This document shows, one piece after another, positions 1 to 8,244 of a DNA stretch of 64,000 bases. Every line of letters starts with the position of its first letter. Within the stretch, counting starts at the first letter, position 1. Made by a program: the position numbers and the translations under genes. The DNA is taken from the NCBI RefSeq assembly GCF_002295115.1, contig NZ_NSFV01000011.1:1-64000 (forward strand), in the 5' to 3' direction. The DNA is from Mesorhizobium sp. WSM4311 (GTDB taxonomy: Bacteria > Pseudomonadota > Alphaproteobacteria > Rhizobiales > Rhizobiaceae). The notes under the pieces were generated by a model that worked only from the letters and a program-made list of their open reading frames with translations, ran no database searches and was not told the DNA's origin.

Positions 1-1
1 C

Positions 2-811
2 GCCCAGGAGCAGACCATGCTGGACCACTGGGCCAAGGTAGCGCCATCGCCCGCCTTCGACTATGCCTATGCCTGGGGCTCTCAACAGGGCGACACCGCG
101 CTTGGCGACTCGCCGGCGCTGCAGGCCTTGTTTCAGCAACATAATCTCAGCAGCGCCGTAAGCCCCCCCACCATCCCTCCCCCGAGCATCTCTGGGACCT
201 CCAGTACCGCTAGTACCTCTAGTACCTCTAGTACCTCTAGTACCTCTAGTACCTCTAGTACCTCTAGTACTCCTAGTACTCCTAGTACTCCTAGTACTCC
301 TAGTACTCCTACCAATACCTCCGGTACCCACGGCAGCCCTGGCACCGCTAGTACACCGAGCACTCCAGTTGTCGCCAATTCCAGCGATGGTAGACATCAT
401 GATTCTGACGGTGCCGATTTGATCCACGGAACCGACGGCGTCCATCATGTCGCCAATGCCAGCCACTGGGCGACAGAGTCGGCCGGTGTCGGCAGGGGCA
501 GAGGTCTCGCCTCACTGGCCGATGCCGGCAGCGATGCCTTCGCATTCGATACAGGCGCTCTTGCGGCCCGGAGTGCCGACCGCCCTGTGGACTTCAGCGT
601 CTCCCAACAAAAGTTTCATCTCGACCACGCTTTGGGGCTTCACACGGGCGCTCCGCCAAATGGCGCTCTCTTCGCCGGCATGGGCACGCATGATGGTAGC
701 GACCATATCATCTACAACAGTTCGACCGGCGCGCTCTCTTTCGACAACCACGGCACCGGAGGTGCGCATCACATAGAGTTCACCCATTTTCCTGGTGCCT
801 TTATGACTTGA
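2..811 (+). CDS. C-terminal part of an RTX-type secreted protein (5' truncated by window edge)
   Basis: The frame is open to the left edge, so the protein begins outside the window; an internal ATG lies at 17. The middle is a Ser/Thr/Pro low-complexity linker encoded by a 9-bp tandem repeat, followed by a His/Asp/Gly-rich stretch. The last ~85 residues (FSVSQQKFHLDHAL, then GSDHIIYNSSTGALSFDNHG) match the usual ending of rhizobial hemolysin-type calcium-binding proteins, where an 'RIIYDSxTGALxYDxDG' block forms the C-terminal, type I secretion-competent module. The role is probably an extracellular or surface protein. No secretion ATPase is visible. The N-terminal function cannot be judged. 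Confidence 0.6.
   Translation, partial: AQEQTMLDHWAKVAPSPAFDYAYAWGSQQGDTALGDSPALQALFQQHNLSSAVSPPTIPPPSISGTSSTASTSSTSSTSSTSSTSSTSSTPSTPSTPSTPSTPTNTSGTHGSPGTASTPSTPVVANSSDGRHHDSDGADLIHGTDGVHHVANASHWATESAGVGRGRGLASLADAGSDAFAFDTGALAARSADRPVDFSVSQQKFHLDHALGLHTGAPPNGALFAGMGTHDGSDHIIYNSSTGALSFDNHGTGGAHHIEFTHFPGAFMT
211..309 (+). repeat. 9-bp tandem repeat, 11 units, inside the RTX-like gene
   Basis: Six copies of TAGTACCTC (211-264) are followed by five of TAGTACTCC (265-309). They encode Ser-Thr-Ser and Ser-Thr-Pro triplets. Unit length is a multiple of three, so copy-number change alters linker length without shifting frame. The two unit types form separate blocks, which suggests sequential expansion. 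Confidence 0.95.
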
Positions 812-961
812 AAGGGCCTTTAGAATGGCCAACATCGACCGAATAGAAAGGCCGACATCGACCGAAGCCTCGCAATTCACTCTTTGACCAAGTCTATGAC
901 CCTTGAAGAGCGTTCGAGAAGAGATATTGGCCGCCTCGGCATGGAAAGTTCGCTGGCGAAC

Positions 962-1140
962 GTGTGGGGGCGATCTGGACGCACGCGCAGGTTGCCCCTG
1001 AAGCATCATCTTGCCGCCACTACCGCCTGGCCCCCGATGAATATCGCGAGAAGTGGGGGCTGAAGCCAGAGTGGCCCGAACTATTCGGCCCAAAGATCGG
1101 CATTGCCGAAGTCGAACGGGCTCGGGCGCAAAGCGGTCGC
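962..1140 (+). pseudogene. MucR/Ros-family zinc-finger regulator remnant (frameshifted)
   Basis: One frame gives LKHHLA at 998-1015, and the next frame continues HYRLAPDEYREKWGLKPEWP from about 1019. Joined across a one-base shift they reproduce the end of the MucR zinc finger (LKRHLxxHYxLTPDEYRxKWGL). MucR proteins repress exopolysaccharide, motility and symbiosis genes. No intact N-terminal half is visible upstream, and the C-terminal part after residue ~30 diverges. I read it as a decayed copy. The surrounding 812-1326 holds no other convincing gene. Confidence 0.55.
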
Positions 1141-1326
1141 CCAACGTTCCAACAAGCGCGGGCGGAGAAATCCGCCTCGGGAGATCTGTCGGCTGCCGCA
1201 TCGCAAGAGCGAAAATGCAAGAGAAGCAGAATTTTCGTGTGCAATATGTGCACACGAACTCCGATAACTATTTGATCTTGTTTACCAATACTCCCCATCC
1301 ATCAAACAAGCGCACCGTCGAAGGTT

Positions 1327-1641
1327 CTATAGGCGCGTTATGTTGGTCGCCCTCACGACAATATCGTTCTGGCGGAATTCCTCGGCGAGCTTCCCCTTCA
1401 CTGTTTGCCAATATGTGGCTTCCAGAGTCTCGGCCATGACCTCGAACAATACGACCTCATCTTGGTGACTGCTGCCGCGGCCTTCGCGCCACAAGCCATT
1501 GGCCGGCGAACGCATGTAAGCGGTCGCACCGCCAAATTTCTCGGCGAGTCGTTCTTGGACTTCACGGTAGAGCGTCGTTGGGAAAGGTGTCCCGGAATTG
1601 TCGCTCAAAGGGAGCAGTATTTCCACCAGTACCATATTCAA
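1327..1641 (-). CDS. Conserved hypothetical protein, 104 aa
   Basis: The protein has a regular soluble alpha/beta composition with no membrane segment: MNMVLVEILLPLSDN, then FPTTLYREVQERLAEKFGGATAYMRSPANGLW, ending FRQNDIVVRATNITRL. The pattern resembles a small uncharacterised family found across proteobacteria, with LPL-DN at the N-terminus, FGG-TAY in the middle and a C-terminal VVRA--I-RL. No function is known to me. The gene stands alone, and the flanking stretches on both sides look decayed, so this may be a retained singleton. Confidence 0.65.
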   Translation of the reverse strand: MNMVLVEILLPLSDNSGTPFPTTLYREVQERLAEKFGGATAYMRSPANGLWREGRGSSHQDEVVLFEVMAETLEATYWQTVKGKLAEEFRQNDIVVRATNITRL

Positions 1642-1924
1642 ATCCTTTGCGCGTCAGCCTGATAATGACATTCCAAAGGGGAAGTTCCGTTGACGCAGCC
1701 TCCGCCGTCGGTCCTGTTCGACGCTTGGCCCGGTGCTCTGCCGCCGCCGCGGCCTCCTTGGCCGCTTCAAGGCCCCGGGGGAGATGGCTTCGTCCTTTTC
1801 ATCGAGCTCGCGACCTGGTCTTGCCACGCGCTGGTGATCTCACGAGTGAACACCTCCAATCAATGACAGCGCACTTCATCGCCGCTACAAGGTTGGAGTG
1901 TGCCCGGCTGGCGGCGCCTCCTGA

Positions 1925-2047
1925 ATGGACCACCAAATCGCCGAACGGGAGAACGCCAAAGTCAAGGCGCTGGAGGGCCTCCGATATGCTTGTGCTTTTG
2001 TCGCCGGGTTGGTGCTCTGGTGCCGGCAATGGCCGAGGATAGGCTGA
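1925..2047 (+). CDS. Possible small protein, 40 aa
   Basis: A short frame reads MDHQIAERENAKVKALEGL and then a hydrophobic RYACAFVAGLVLW segment, ending RQWPRIG. This resembles a cytoplasmic helix followed by one membrane-spanning helix. No clear ribosome-binding site precedes it, so it could be a fragment. It is the only coding-like element in 1642-2051. Confidence 0.3.
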   Translation: MDHQIAERENAKVKALEGLRYACAFVAGLVLWCRQWPRIG

Positions 2048-2051
2048 ACAA

Positions 2052-2561
2052 TCAGAGATCGACTTTGACGTTGTCGCCAACGTCTGGCTTCGAGCCCGTG
2101 ACAGCGGCGAATACCATTTTCGTCGTAGCAACGACCAAGCCGGGGCTATCCCACAACTCGCCTTCGTCAGGTTTGACAGTTATCAGTCGGATTTCGGGAT
2201 CGTCAGCGTTGTCCCACCAAGCCGCGTCGGTTTTCTCCCAGAGATCGGTAATTTTCTTTCTGTCATTGGTCACCACCGCGGAGCCGGAGATGGTGACGTA
2301 TTTGTAGTGGCTGCTGTCACTCCAGGCCAATGTCACTTTTGGGTAGGTCGCAAGCTGCTTGTTCTTCTCGCTGTCGTCGTTGACGAGGAAATGGATCGCG
2401 TTTTCTTCTCGGGAGGCGCGTGCGGAGAGCGGACGCGCACGATTGTATTGGCCGTCCCACGTGACAAACATACAAACGTCGATTTCCTCGGCGAGTTTCC
2501 AGATTCGGTCCGTCGCCTCGGCGGGTGTCAGCTTTGTCTCTTGCTCTCGACGCTTGGGCAT
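2052..2561 (-). CDS. Pyridoxamine 5'-phosphate oxidase-like (general stress protein 26 type) protein
   Basis: This 169-residue protein has the split-barrel flavin-binding fold of the general-stress-protein-26 group. Visible hallmarks are a beta strand CMFVTWDGQYNRARPLSA, then IHFLVNDDSEKNKQLATYPKVTLAW, then YVTISGSAVVTNDRKKITDLW, and a C-terminal W-D--D-PEIRLITVKPDEGELWDSPG block. Such proteins bind FMN, FAD or F420-like flavins and are linked to stress responses; the substrate is unknown. I chose the ATG at 2561 because GGAGG lies 7 nt upstream; the frame is open further but without such a site. It is monocistronic. Confidence 0.85.
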   Translation of the reverse strand: MPKRREQETKLTPAEATDRIWKLAEEIDVCMFVTWDGQYNRARPLSARASREENAIHFLVNDDSEKNKQLATYPKVTLAWSDSSHYKYVTISGSAVVTNDRKKITDLWEKTDAAWWDNADDPEIRLITVKPDEGELWDSPGLVVATTKMVFAAVTGSKPDVGDNVKVDL

Positions 2562-2719
2562 AGGATGTCCTCCAGGGTGAATGTGCTCGCTTACAACTTG
2601 CGTAGCGCGGCGACGTTCCACCTCGGAAACTCGTCAGGGGCGGCTCGCGATCGCCTGCCGGGGGACCAGCCGTGAGTCTTCGCTTCGAACTGGTTAGGAA
2701 AAGGATCGCGCCGGGAGGC

Positions 2720-2923
2720 ATGATGCAGAGGTTCACCGTTGAGTTGATATGCGACGGCAAAGCGGTGAAACGTGCCGTAATACTGGCTGAAAACGTTGTT
2801 GAGGCTGCCAAGGTATGGGGGCCAGTGACAATCCCGTTCGGCGATGAGCCTGACATGGGCGAATGGATCAGGGTAACTCATCCCGGTGGCAGCACGACAA
2901 CTTGGTTTGAGCAGGATCGTTAA
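2720..2923 (+). CDS. Small hypothetical protein, 67 aa
   Basis: The product begins MMQRFTVELICDGKAVKRAV and ends GGSTTTWFEQDR. It is a soluble beta-rich small protein. The start at 2720 (or 2723) follows GGGAGG closely; the upstream in-frame GTG at 2672 lacks a ribosome-binding site. No family is recognised. The following 250 bases (2924-3176) contain no convincing gene. Confidence 0.5.
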   Translation: MMQRFTVELICDGKAVKRAVILAENVVEAAKVWGPVTIPFGDEPDMGEWIRVTHPGGSTTTWFEQDR

Positions 2924-3176
2924 GACAGCGCGACAGACCGGTTCGGGACCACCGAGTTGCCTCGGTCGCAACATGGCTGCCATTTCGTCGATCGACAGAG
3001 CAAGGACCGCAATTTGTTTATCTCGCGACCTCTTTCCGGCGTCTGCGCGTCGCTAAGGGTTGGTCGAGCGAAAGCACACGGCGCAGGCGGCGTCCACGTG
3101 GCGTGCGTGAACGCGCGATCAGTCCAGGGAACAGAAGCTCAAATCCGAACGTTCTAATGCGATAAGGAGCATAGAA

Positions 3177-3401
3177 ATGTTACGCCAAATCGCAACTGCG
3201 GCAGCGCTGGTCATTCAGTTTTCAGGTTCGGCATTTGGAGACACGGCTCAATATTGGCTGGCCAAGGATGCCGTTTCGAAGCAGTGCGAGGTGGTCCCGA
3301 AGAAGCCTGACGGAACCTTGGTCATAGCCCTAACCAAGGCCACGTATAAAACCGAGGCGGAAGCGAAGGAGGCCTTGAAGAAGCTTCCAGTTTGCAAGTA
3401 A
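3177..3401 (+). CDS. Small secreted hypothetical protein, 74 aa
   Basis: The start follows AAGGAG with a 7-nt spacer. Residues 1-22 (MLRQIATAAALVIQFSGSAF) form a Sec-type signal peptide. The mature part is ~52 residues with two cysteines (SKQCEVV and the terminal PVCK) that could form a periplasmic disulfide. The KATYKTEAEAKEALKK segment is helical and charged. Small periplasmic proteins of this shape are frequent in rhizobia. Function unknown; no partner gene is adjacent. Confidence 0.7.
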   Translation: MLRQIATAAALVIQFSGSAFGDTAQYWLAKDAVSKQCEVVPKKPDGTLVIALTKATYKTEAEAKEALKKLPVCK

Positions 3402-3601
3402 CGCCGCCATCCGCGTGATCCCGGCGTACCTCCAGCTCGATTGCAAATGAGGTCGCAGCAAACGGTTTTGAAGAGTTCATGGTCAGAAAATTGCCCCTCC
3501 TGGAGTAGCGAGCGATCTGAGAGCTTGGCATTCATCGAAATGCACATGGTTTCAATACGAATCACGGTCACAAACCGCCAAGGCGAACGCAGCCTGTCCA
3601 A

Positions 3602-4402
3602 TTACATGTCAGCCCTGAGCTTTAACACGAAATCCCTTAGTTCGTAGCCGCCCGCCATATCCGTCACAGCGATGAATTCATGTCGGAGCCGCTGGAAGAT
3701 CGTGGCCTGCGGACTGCCATCGAGTTCATCAGCACTTCGACCCAAAACCAGCAAACCGCCATCGGCGACGGTCTTTGTCACGGCCCTGAGCGCGCGTTCG
3801 ATTTGAAGACGAGGAAAGTTCCTCGCACCAAGGGCGTTCATCACGCGCACGACATCATACCGCCCTGGCGAGGGTGAAAAGAAATCATCCCTGGTTGCCA
3901 TGAAGCGGCCGTCAGTTTTAGTCTTTGCGATGACCTCGGGATGGAAAAGTGACACGGACGTCGCCCTCGCAAGGCTCGGCGACAACAACCAGGCCAAAAA
4001 CTCATTTGCTGGCTTGTTGGTCAGTGCGATCGCACCAAGCGCGACCTGAAGGAGGACGTGGTCGCTGTCATAGAAGACCCAAAAAATTCCTCTGGGGGCC
4101 GCGCTGATCTCATTGTAATAGTCGCTTGCCGTTAACCTAACAGGCCGCTCACGGCTTAACCTGTTGAACAGGTCCAGCGACGTAATACCGTCAGACGCCG
4201 CCATATCGTGAACGGTGATTTCCTTGTCCATCGGCAGGCGCCGAGCGGCCAATAAGATGGCAGCATCCAGGTCCAAAAAACGGTCGGGCCGTGTCGTTTT
4301 CGACGTGAACGGCCCGCCGGACATGGAGGCAAGTATGCGTTTGCGCTCTTTGGCGGTCGGCGTCGAAAGCAACTTCACAAAAGACGGTGCCAGTATTCGC
4401 AT
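3602..4402 (-). CDS. SAM-dependent methyltransferase-like protein
   Basis: This protein of ~266 residues contains a Rossmann-type motif I variant (ITVHDMAASDGITSLDLFNRL) followed by the acidic end of strand beta2 (VRLTASDYY). Later it has a GRYDVVRVMNAL segment typical of the motif IV/V region in class I methyltransferases, and a C-terminal GGLLVLGRS strand. Motif I is atypical (ASDGITS rather than GxGxG), so activity is not assured. The ATG at 4402 was preferred over an in-frame GTG at 4414; neither has a good ribosome-binding site. It is transcribed divergently from the P450/glycosyltransferase pair, which suggests it could modify the same product. Confidence 0.6.
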   Translation of the reverse strand: MRILAPSFVKLLSTPTAKERKRILASMSGGPFTSKTTRPDRFLDLDAAILLAARRLPMDKEITVHDMAASDGITSLDLFNRLSRERPVRLTASDYYNEISAAPRGIFWVFYDSDHVLLQVALGAIALTNKPANEFLAWLLSPSLARATSVSLFHPEVIAKTKTDGRFMATRDDFFSPSPGRYDVVRVMNALGARNFPRLQIERALRAVTKTVADGGLLVLGRSADELDGSPQATIFQRLRHEFIAVTDMAGGYELRDFVLKLRADM

Positions 4403-4414
4403 AGGAAAGCGCAC

Positions 4415-4765
4415 AATGCCCGATTAAGTGCGATGGTGCGACAATGGTGGCGCGTCACAGCCATGGCGCACCCGCTGCGTTTTTTCGCTCATCGGTCTGA
4501 ACTAACCCTGTCGCCGTTCGTTTAGCAATTGGAAAGAGAGCGGTCAGCTTGATCCTTAGCCGATATCGTAGGTTCATTTTCAAAACCCTCAAAACCGGAA
4601 GTTGCAAAAAGGGCGCAAAATCTGTGGGGAGAGATTTCAGGCCTGATCGCGCTTCTGCGCGCCAAAGGTCCATTGCGAGCCAGTCGGGATTGTAGCCATT
4701 GGTAGGAAGCGAGCAAGGCCGCGAGCTATGCTAAAATGAGTCAGAGCTAATGCGCTGCAAATGGA
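4415..4765. other. Divergent intergenic region between methyltransferase and P450 genes
   Basis: No convincing coding frame, tRNA or strong inverted repeat was seen in this 350-base gap. It presumably carries both promoters. GAGTGG just before 4766 is a weak ribosome-binding site for the P450 gene. Confidence 0.4.
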
Positions 4766-6139
4766 GTGGATGACACCAAAGGTCGGTCTCGATTGAGGGA
4801 ACGCGCACCGATAATCCAGGGGATGACATTAATGGGCGCTGCGAAGAGACATCTAGTAGACCGCTTCAAAATCGCCAGCAAGCTAGGCCAAGCCCGACTG
4901 CAGGGAATGTTCACATCCAGCCGACTGGCTCCTGGAAGCATCATTTCAGAGAGCACCGGGTCGCCACGTGACCAGTTTCATCTTTTGGAACTGCACCGCC
5001 AATATGGCAACATCTTCACCACTTGGTCGGGTGGAAAGCTCACGACCTGCATTGTCGGGCATGAACTAGGCTTGAGGTTTCTGACGGAGAACAAGGCCAA
5101 GCTGCGCGCCGCAACTATCGATATGACCCCGATCTTTCCTGAGGGCTTCTTAAGAGCAATGGAAGGAGAGACACACGTTGATTATCGGCGCATGTTTTTA
5201 GCTGCTTTTCGAGCCGTTTCCCTTGAAGGTCGCAGCGCAGAGCTTCGGGCTATCCTTCACGGCCGCCTGACCCAACTGACCACCGGCGAAGGCCGAGTGC
5301 AGTCGGCTGCAGCAGCCCAAATTCTTAAGCAGGCGTCGACGGCGGTGATGTTGCAGATCGTCCTGGGCGCCAAAGACGGATCCAGCATCGCTCGTGAACT
5401 AACAGACGCGTTCAATGATTACGCCCCAAATGGCATGCATATTGTCATTACGCCCACCGAGCACGCGAAGTACGCGCGTATCAGAGAGTTGGTGCTTACA
5501 TTGGCGAATGACCTGAAGGAGGCGGAAGGGCCGCCTTCGAGCCTGCTGGAATGCATGGTACGATCCCAGATGCTCGATGACACGGTCGTCGGCAACTTAA
5601 TACACATGACCGAATTTGCTCGTTATGATTTTCACGGATTGTGGCGTTGGATACTTCTCGAACTGGCTGGCGAGGAAAATTACCTGAATTCGATAGCGGT
5701 CGAACCCGACGCTGCGCGACGCGAGATGATGGCGAAATCAGCCGTTTCCGAAACTCTTCGTATGCAGCAAAGCGAGTTTATCCTTCGAACTGCCACGACG
5801 TCGATCGTTTTTGAAGGCTTCCTTGTTCCCAGGCGCAGTCGGGTCAGAATCTGCATATGGGAAGCGCACAGGGACGCGACCCGGTTCGTCGACCCGGATG
5901 TCTTCAAGCCTGACCGTTTCGTCGACCGAAAATTCTCAAGTGCGTCCTATGCCCCGCTTGGACTGGATCACCACCGATGTCCGGGCGCCAATTGGACGCT
6001 TCAGTTGGGCGGCATGCTTGTCGAGGAACTCGCAGAAAACTTCACCGTCAAGCTGTTGAATTATGGAACTGTCGCCAGAGGTCATTTTCATTATGAGCCG
6101 GGTCCCGACTCGCAGATATCGTTGATGGCAAGGCGATGA
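4766..6139 (+). CDS. Cytochrome P450
   Basis: This 457-residue protein carries the conserved P450 C-terminal half: the K-helix ExxR (ETLR, 329-332), a PERF-like VFKPDRFVD, and the haem-ligand loop YAPLGLDHHRCPGANW with the thiolate cysteine at 405. Before it, FEGFLVPRRSRVRI matches the strand before the meander. The I-helix acid-alcohol motif (AGxDT) is not obvious: the equivalent stretch reads EFARYDFHGLWRW, which may signal non-standard oxygen activation. No N-terminal membrane anchor is present, so it is soluble and would need ferredoxin partners, none nearby. Its stop overlaps the start of the next gene by 4 bases (ATGA), implying translational coupling and a shared pathway. Substrate unknown. 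Confidence 0.85.
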   Translation: MDDTKGRSRLRERAPIIQGMTLMGAAKRHLVDRFKIASKLGQARLQGMFTSSRLAPGSIISESTGSPRDQFHLLELHRQYGNIFTTWSGGKLTTCIVGHELGLRFLTENKAKLRAATIDMTPIFPEGFLRAMEGETHVDYRRMFLAAFRAVSLEGRSAELRAILHGRLTQLTTGEGRVQSAAAAQILKQASTAVMLQIVLGAKDGSSIARELTDAFNDYAPNGMHIVITPTEHAKYARIRELVLTLANDLKEAEGPPSSLLECMVRSQMLDDTVVGNLIHMTEFARYDFHGLWRWILLELAGEENYLNSIAVEPDAARREMMAKSAVSETLRMQQSEFILRTATTSIVFEGFLVPRRSRVRICIWEAHRDATRFVDPDVFKPDRFVDRKFSSASYAPLGLDHHRCPGANWTLQLGGMLVEELAENFTVKLLNYGTVARGHFHYEPGPDSQISLMARR

Positions 6140-7128
6140 TCCGCGAACCGCGTGCTAAGGCCATGACCCGCGTTTATATCGGCATCGCCTCAAGAGATCG
6201 ACCGAGGATGGTTTCGGAATTACTCGACTCGATTGGTCGCCTCGAGATCGAGGCGGACCTTGAGTTAGCAATAATCCTTGTCGAGAATGGCAATGGCGAA
6301 GTCTTGCGGCAAGCAGTGGAGCGATTTGCGTCAACCTGTGCCCACATCGAGATTCACCACCTCGTCGAACCCCGCCTGGGCATTGTTTATGCGCGCAACG
6401 CCGCTCTCGACTTTGCTACCGATTCGGATTTCGAGGGCCTTGCGTTCGTTGATGATGACGAGCTCGTCACGCCCCGCTGGATTCTCGAACTCTTGGCGGA
6501 ACAACATCGCGGCCAATACGACATTGTCGGAGGACCGATCAGGGCATTTCCCGACCCGCTCCCATTGACCTTCTGGAATCGGGTCGTTTGGAAGGGTCTG
6601 TCGTCGCGCGTTCAGCAGGTGGAGCAAACATGCGCCGCTAGGAAAGCCAGCGGCCAAGAGGCACAGATTGTCCTGTCAACGAACAACTGGCTTGCCAGCC
6701 TGCCTTTTGTTCGAAAGGAAAACCTCCGATTCGATGAGCGCTATAATTTAACCGGAGGAGAAGATACGCGTTTTCTACGTGACGCATGGAGAGTTGGCGC
6801 CAAAACGGGGTGGGCGCCCGAGGCAGTCGTTTGTGAGCAGATTGTTCGCGCGAGGTTGTCGCCATGGTATCAGATAAAACGAGCGCGCGACCACGCCCTT
6901 GTTTCCTTATCCGACAAATCCGATCGTCGACGCGGGTCGAAATGGATCCGTGCGCCTCTGTCCGCGCTTTTCAAACTACTTTCGGGGTTGGTTCTATTGT
7001 TGCTCGCGCCCTTTACCGGGGGAGCGACATTCTTCAATGCGCTAAGAGCCTTAGGCGAAGCAGCTGGGCGGGTTCAGGGTCTCTTGGGCATCAAGAGCAA
7101 GCATTATAGGTTGACAATGGGCAAATGA
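6136..7128 (+). CDS. Family 2 glycosyltransferase
   Basis: The N-terminus (MTRVYIGIASRDRPRMVSELLDSI from residue 10) is the nucleotide-binding start of GT-A glycosyltransferases. FVDDDELVTPRWI at ~105-117 provides the Asp-x-Asp metal/nucleotide-sugar site, and TGGEDTRFLRDA fits the acceptor-side acidic motif. A hydrophobic segment near residues 277-297 (FKLLSGLVLLLLAPFTGGA) may anchor it to the membrane. It would transfer a sugar to a product of the upstream P450 or to a polysaccharide. The overlap ATGA with the P450 stop fixes 6136 as a plausible start, although the family usually begins at the second ATG (6163). Confidence 0.85.
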   Translation: MIREPRAKAMTRVYIGIASRDRPRMVSELLDSIGRLEIEADLELAIILVENGNGEVLRQAVERFASTCAHIEIHHLVEPRLGIVYARNAALDFATDSDFEGLAFVDDDELVTPRWILELLAEQHRGQYDIVGGPIRAFPDPLPLTFWNRVVWKGLSSRVQQVEQTCAARKASGQEAQIVLSTNNWLASLPFVRKENLRFDERYNLTGGEDTRFLRDAWRVGAKTGWAPEAVVCEQIVRARLSPWYQIKRARDHALVSLSDKSDRRRGSKWIRAPLSALFKLLSGLVLLLLAPFTGGATFFNALRALGEAAGRVQGLLGIKSKHYRLTMGK

Positions 7129-7235
7129 CAGGGCCGTCGGCGGCGTGGTGCTATTATCGCGGTGGACAAATGCGGGCCGGAAAGTCCCTCTTGAAGCGTG
7201 GATTTGTGGCATCTCTATTTTGCGGCTTGCGGTTG

Positions 7236-7538
7236 CTAGGCACGATGCGCGATCAACCATACAAGCAGGATGAGAGCCGCACCGAAGGCAACCAGCGTAT
7301 AGCCCGCAAGGAGTAAAAGGACGGGGAAATAGTCACTGCGGCAGGCTGTCAGGATCTTGCGTACTAGAGGGTTCTTGTTCGCTTCAGTCGCCTCAGCCGG
7401 TCCTGACTTGGTGGCCGCCTTGGAGTTCTCAGCCGCCTTCAAAATCCCGTTTGATATATGGGGCGCCACCAACGGATCATCGGATAGATGGTCCGGTGAG
7501 ACCGGTTTGGCGAAGATTTCAACGCCCTGTGTGCCCAT
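7236..7538 (-). CDS. Small single-pass membrane protein, 100 aa
   Basis: The N-terminal ~60 residues are polar (including PAEATEANKNPLVRKILTACRSD). They are followed by one membrane helix (YFPVLLLLAGYTLVAFGAALILLVWL) and a short positive tail. A frameshifted, divergent copy lies at 25.37-25.59 kb, so the family has been duplicated within the belt. No function is known. It faces the P450/GT operon convergently. Confidence 0.55.
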   Translation of the reverse strand: MGTQGVEIFAKPVSPDHLSDDPLVAPHISNGILKAAENSKAATKSGPAEATEANKNPLVRKILTACRSDYFPVLLLLAGYTLVAFGAALILLVWLIAHRA

Positions 7539-7685
7539 CGGCTAGTAAGCGTCTTTCCTGAATTAAGTTCCCTCGAGAGCTTCGACTTCAGGGCCGCGCG
7601 AGTAAGAATGGGCCTTCGGTCCGATCAGCCTGCGACTGAAGTCCGTCGTCAGGAACCATCCCGCCGGCGGTGAGTTCGGAAACAC

Positions 7686-7973
7686 ATGGGTTGGGAGAAC
7701 TTCGGAATGCCGTTGTGCGATGAATTGAGCGACGTGACGATGGAGTTCCACTGTCCGGCCTGCTCATCCCCTATGGCAAGGCCTGGTTCCTGGCTCCGCA
7801 CAATCGGAAGCTTCAGATGCGACAGCTGCAAAGCCATGGTGCGCATAGGTTATGAAAAGAAGCTGTCGATCTTTGCGCGCTACCTGAAAAACCGGCACCA
7901 GCATGGCGCCGGGGTGGCGCCATCACACCCGCAGGATAGATCAATTCCGCGGTTTACTCTGCATGGAACATAA
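7686..7973 (+). CDS. Small zinc-ribbon-like protein, up to 95 aa
   Basis: Two CxxC pairs (CPACSS, then CDSCKAMV 24 residues later) make a likely Zn ribbon, followed by a basic segment GYEKKLSIFARYLKNRH. Several possible starts exist: ATG 7686, 7707 and 7740, the last placing MEFHCPACSS at the N-terminus. The zinc ribbon suggests nucleic-acid or protein binding. The tail after ~residue 75 looks unconserved. Similar small CxxC proteins occur elsewhere in this window (12219, 18711). Confidence 0.55.
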   Translation: MGWENFGMPLCDELSDVTMEFHCPACSSPMARPGSWLRTIGSFRCDSCKAMVRIGYEKKLSIFARYLKNRHQHGAGVAPSHPQDRSIPRFTLHGT

Positions 7974-8052
7974 AATCTGGCGGCCCAACGGTGGATGACT
8001 TGAGGCAACAAGGCTGCGTTGATGCCTGGTTTCCACACAGACGTAGAGCGCC

Positions 8053-8244
8053 CTAAAGCCGCATGACCTCATCTAGCCCTAGCCGGATACGCTGACCTTC
8101 CGCAAAGGACAGCGCATATTCTTCCACGTCAAATGATCGGGTAAGTTCTTGGTCGTTTTCGGTGACGCGAACGAGCCATTCGCCAGAGACTTCCGCCACT
8201 TCGACACGGGCCGACACATTGCGGAGCGGGACCACGTTATCCAT
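8053..8244 (-). CDS. Small hypothetical protein, 63 aa
   Basis: GGGAGG lies 6 nt before the ATG at 8244. The product begins MDNVVPLRNVSARVEVAEVS, continues GEWLVRVTENDQELTRSFDV, and ends with a helix (EYALSFAEGQRIRLGLDEV). It is a compact beta-sheet-plus-helix domain of the type seen in rhizobial orphan genes. No function recognised. Confidence 0.65.
   Translation of the reverse strand: MDNVVPLRNVSARVEVAEVSGEWLVRVTENDQELTRSFDVEEYALSFAEGQRIRLGLDEVMRL

Noticed and set aside
211..309. Tandem repeats as a possible CRISPR array
   Set aside because: Nine-base units without spacers inside a coding frame are a minisatellite, not CRISPR.
133..378. Minus-strand frame with repeated Glu-Val-Leu across the 9-bp repeat
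   Set aside because: It is only the antisense reading of the tandem repeat; the plus-strand frame has a recognisable RTX-type ending.
512..1255. Long minus-strand open frame of 247 codons
   Set aside because: It is antisense to the RTX-like gene and the MucR remnant, with no ribosome-binding site or protein-like pattern.
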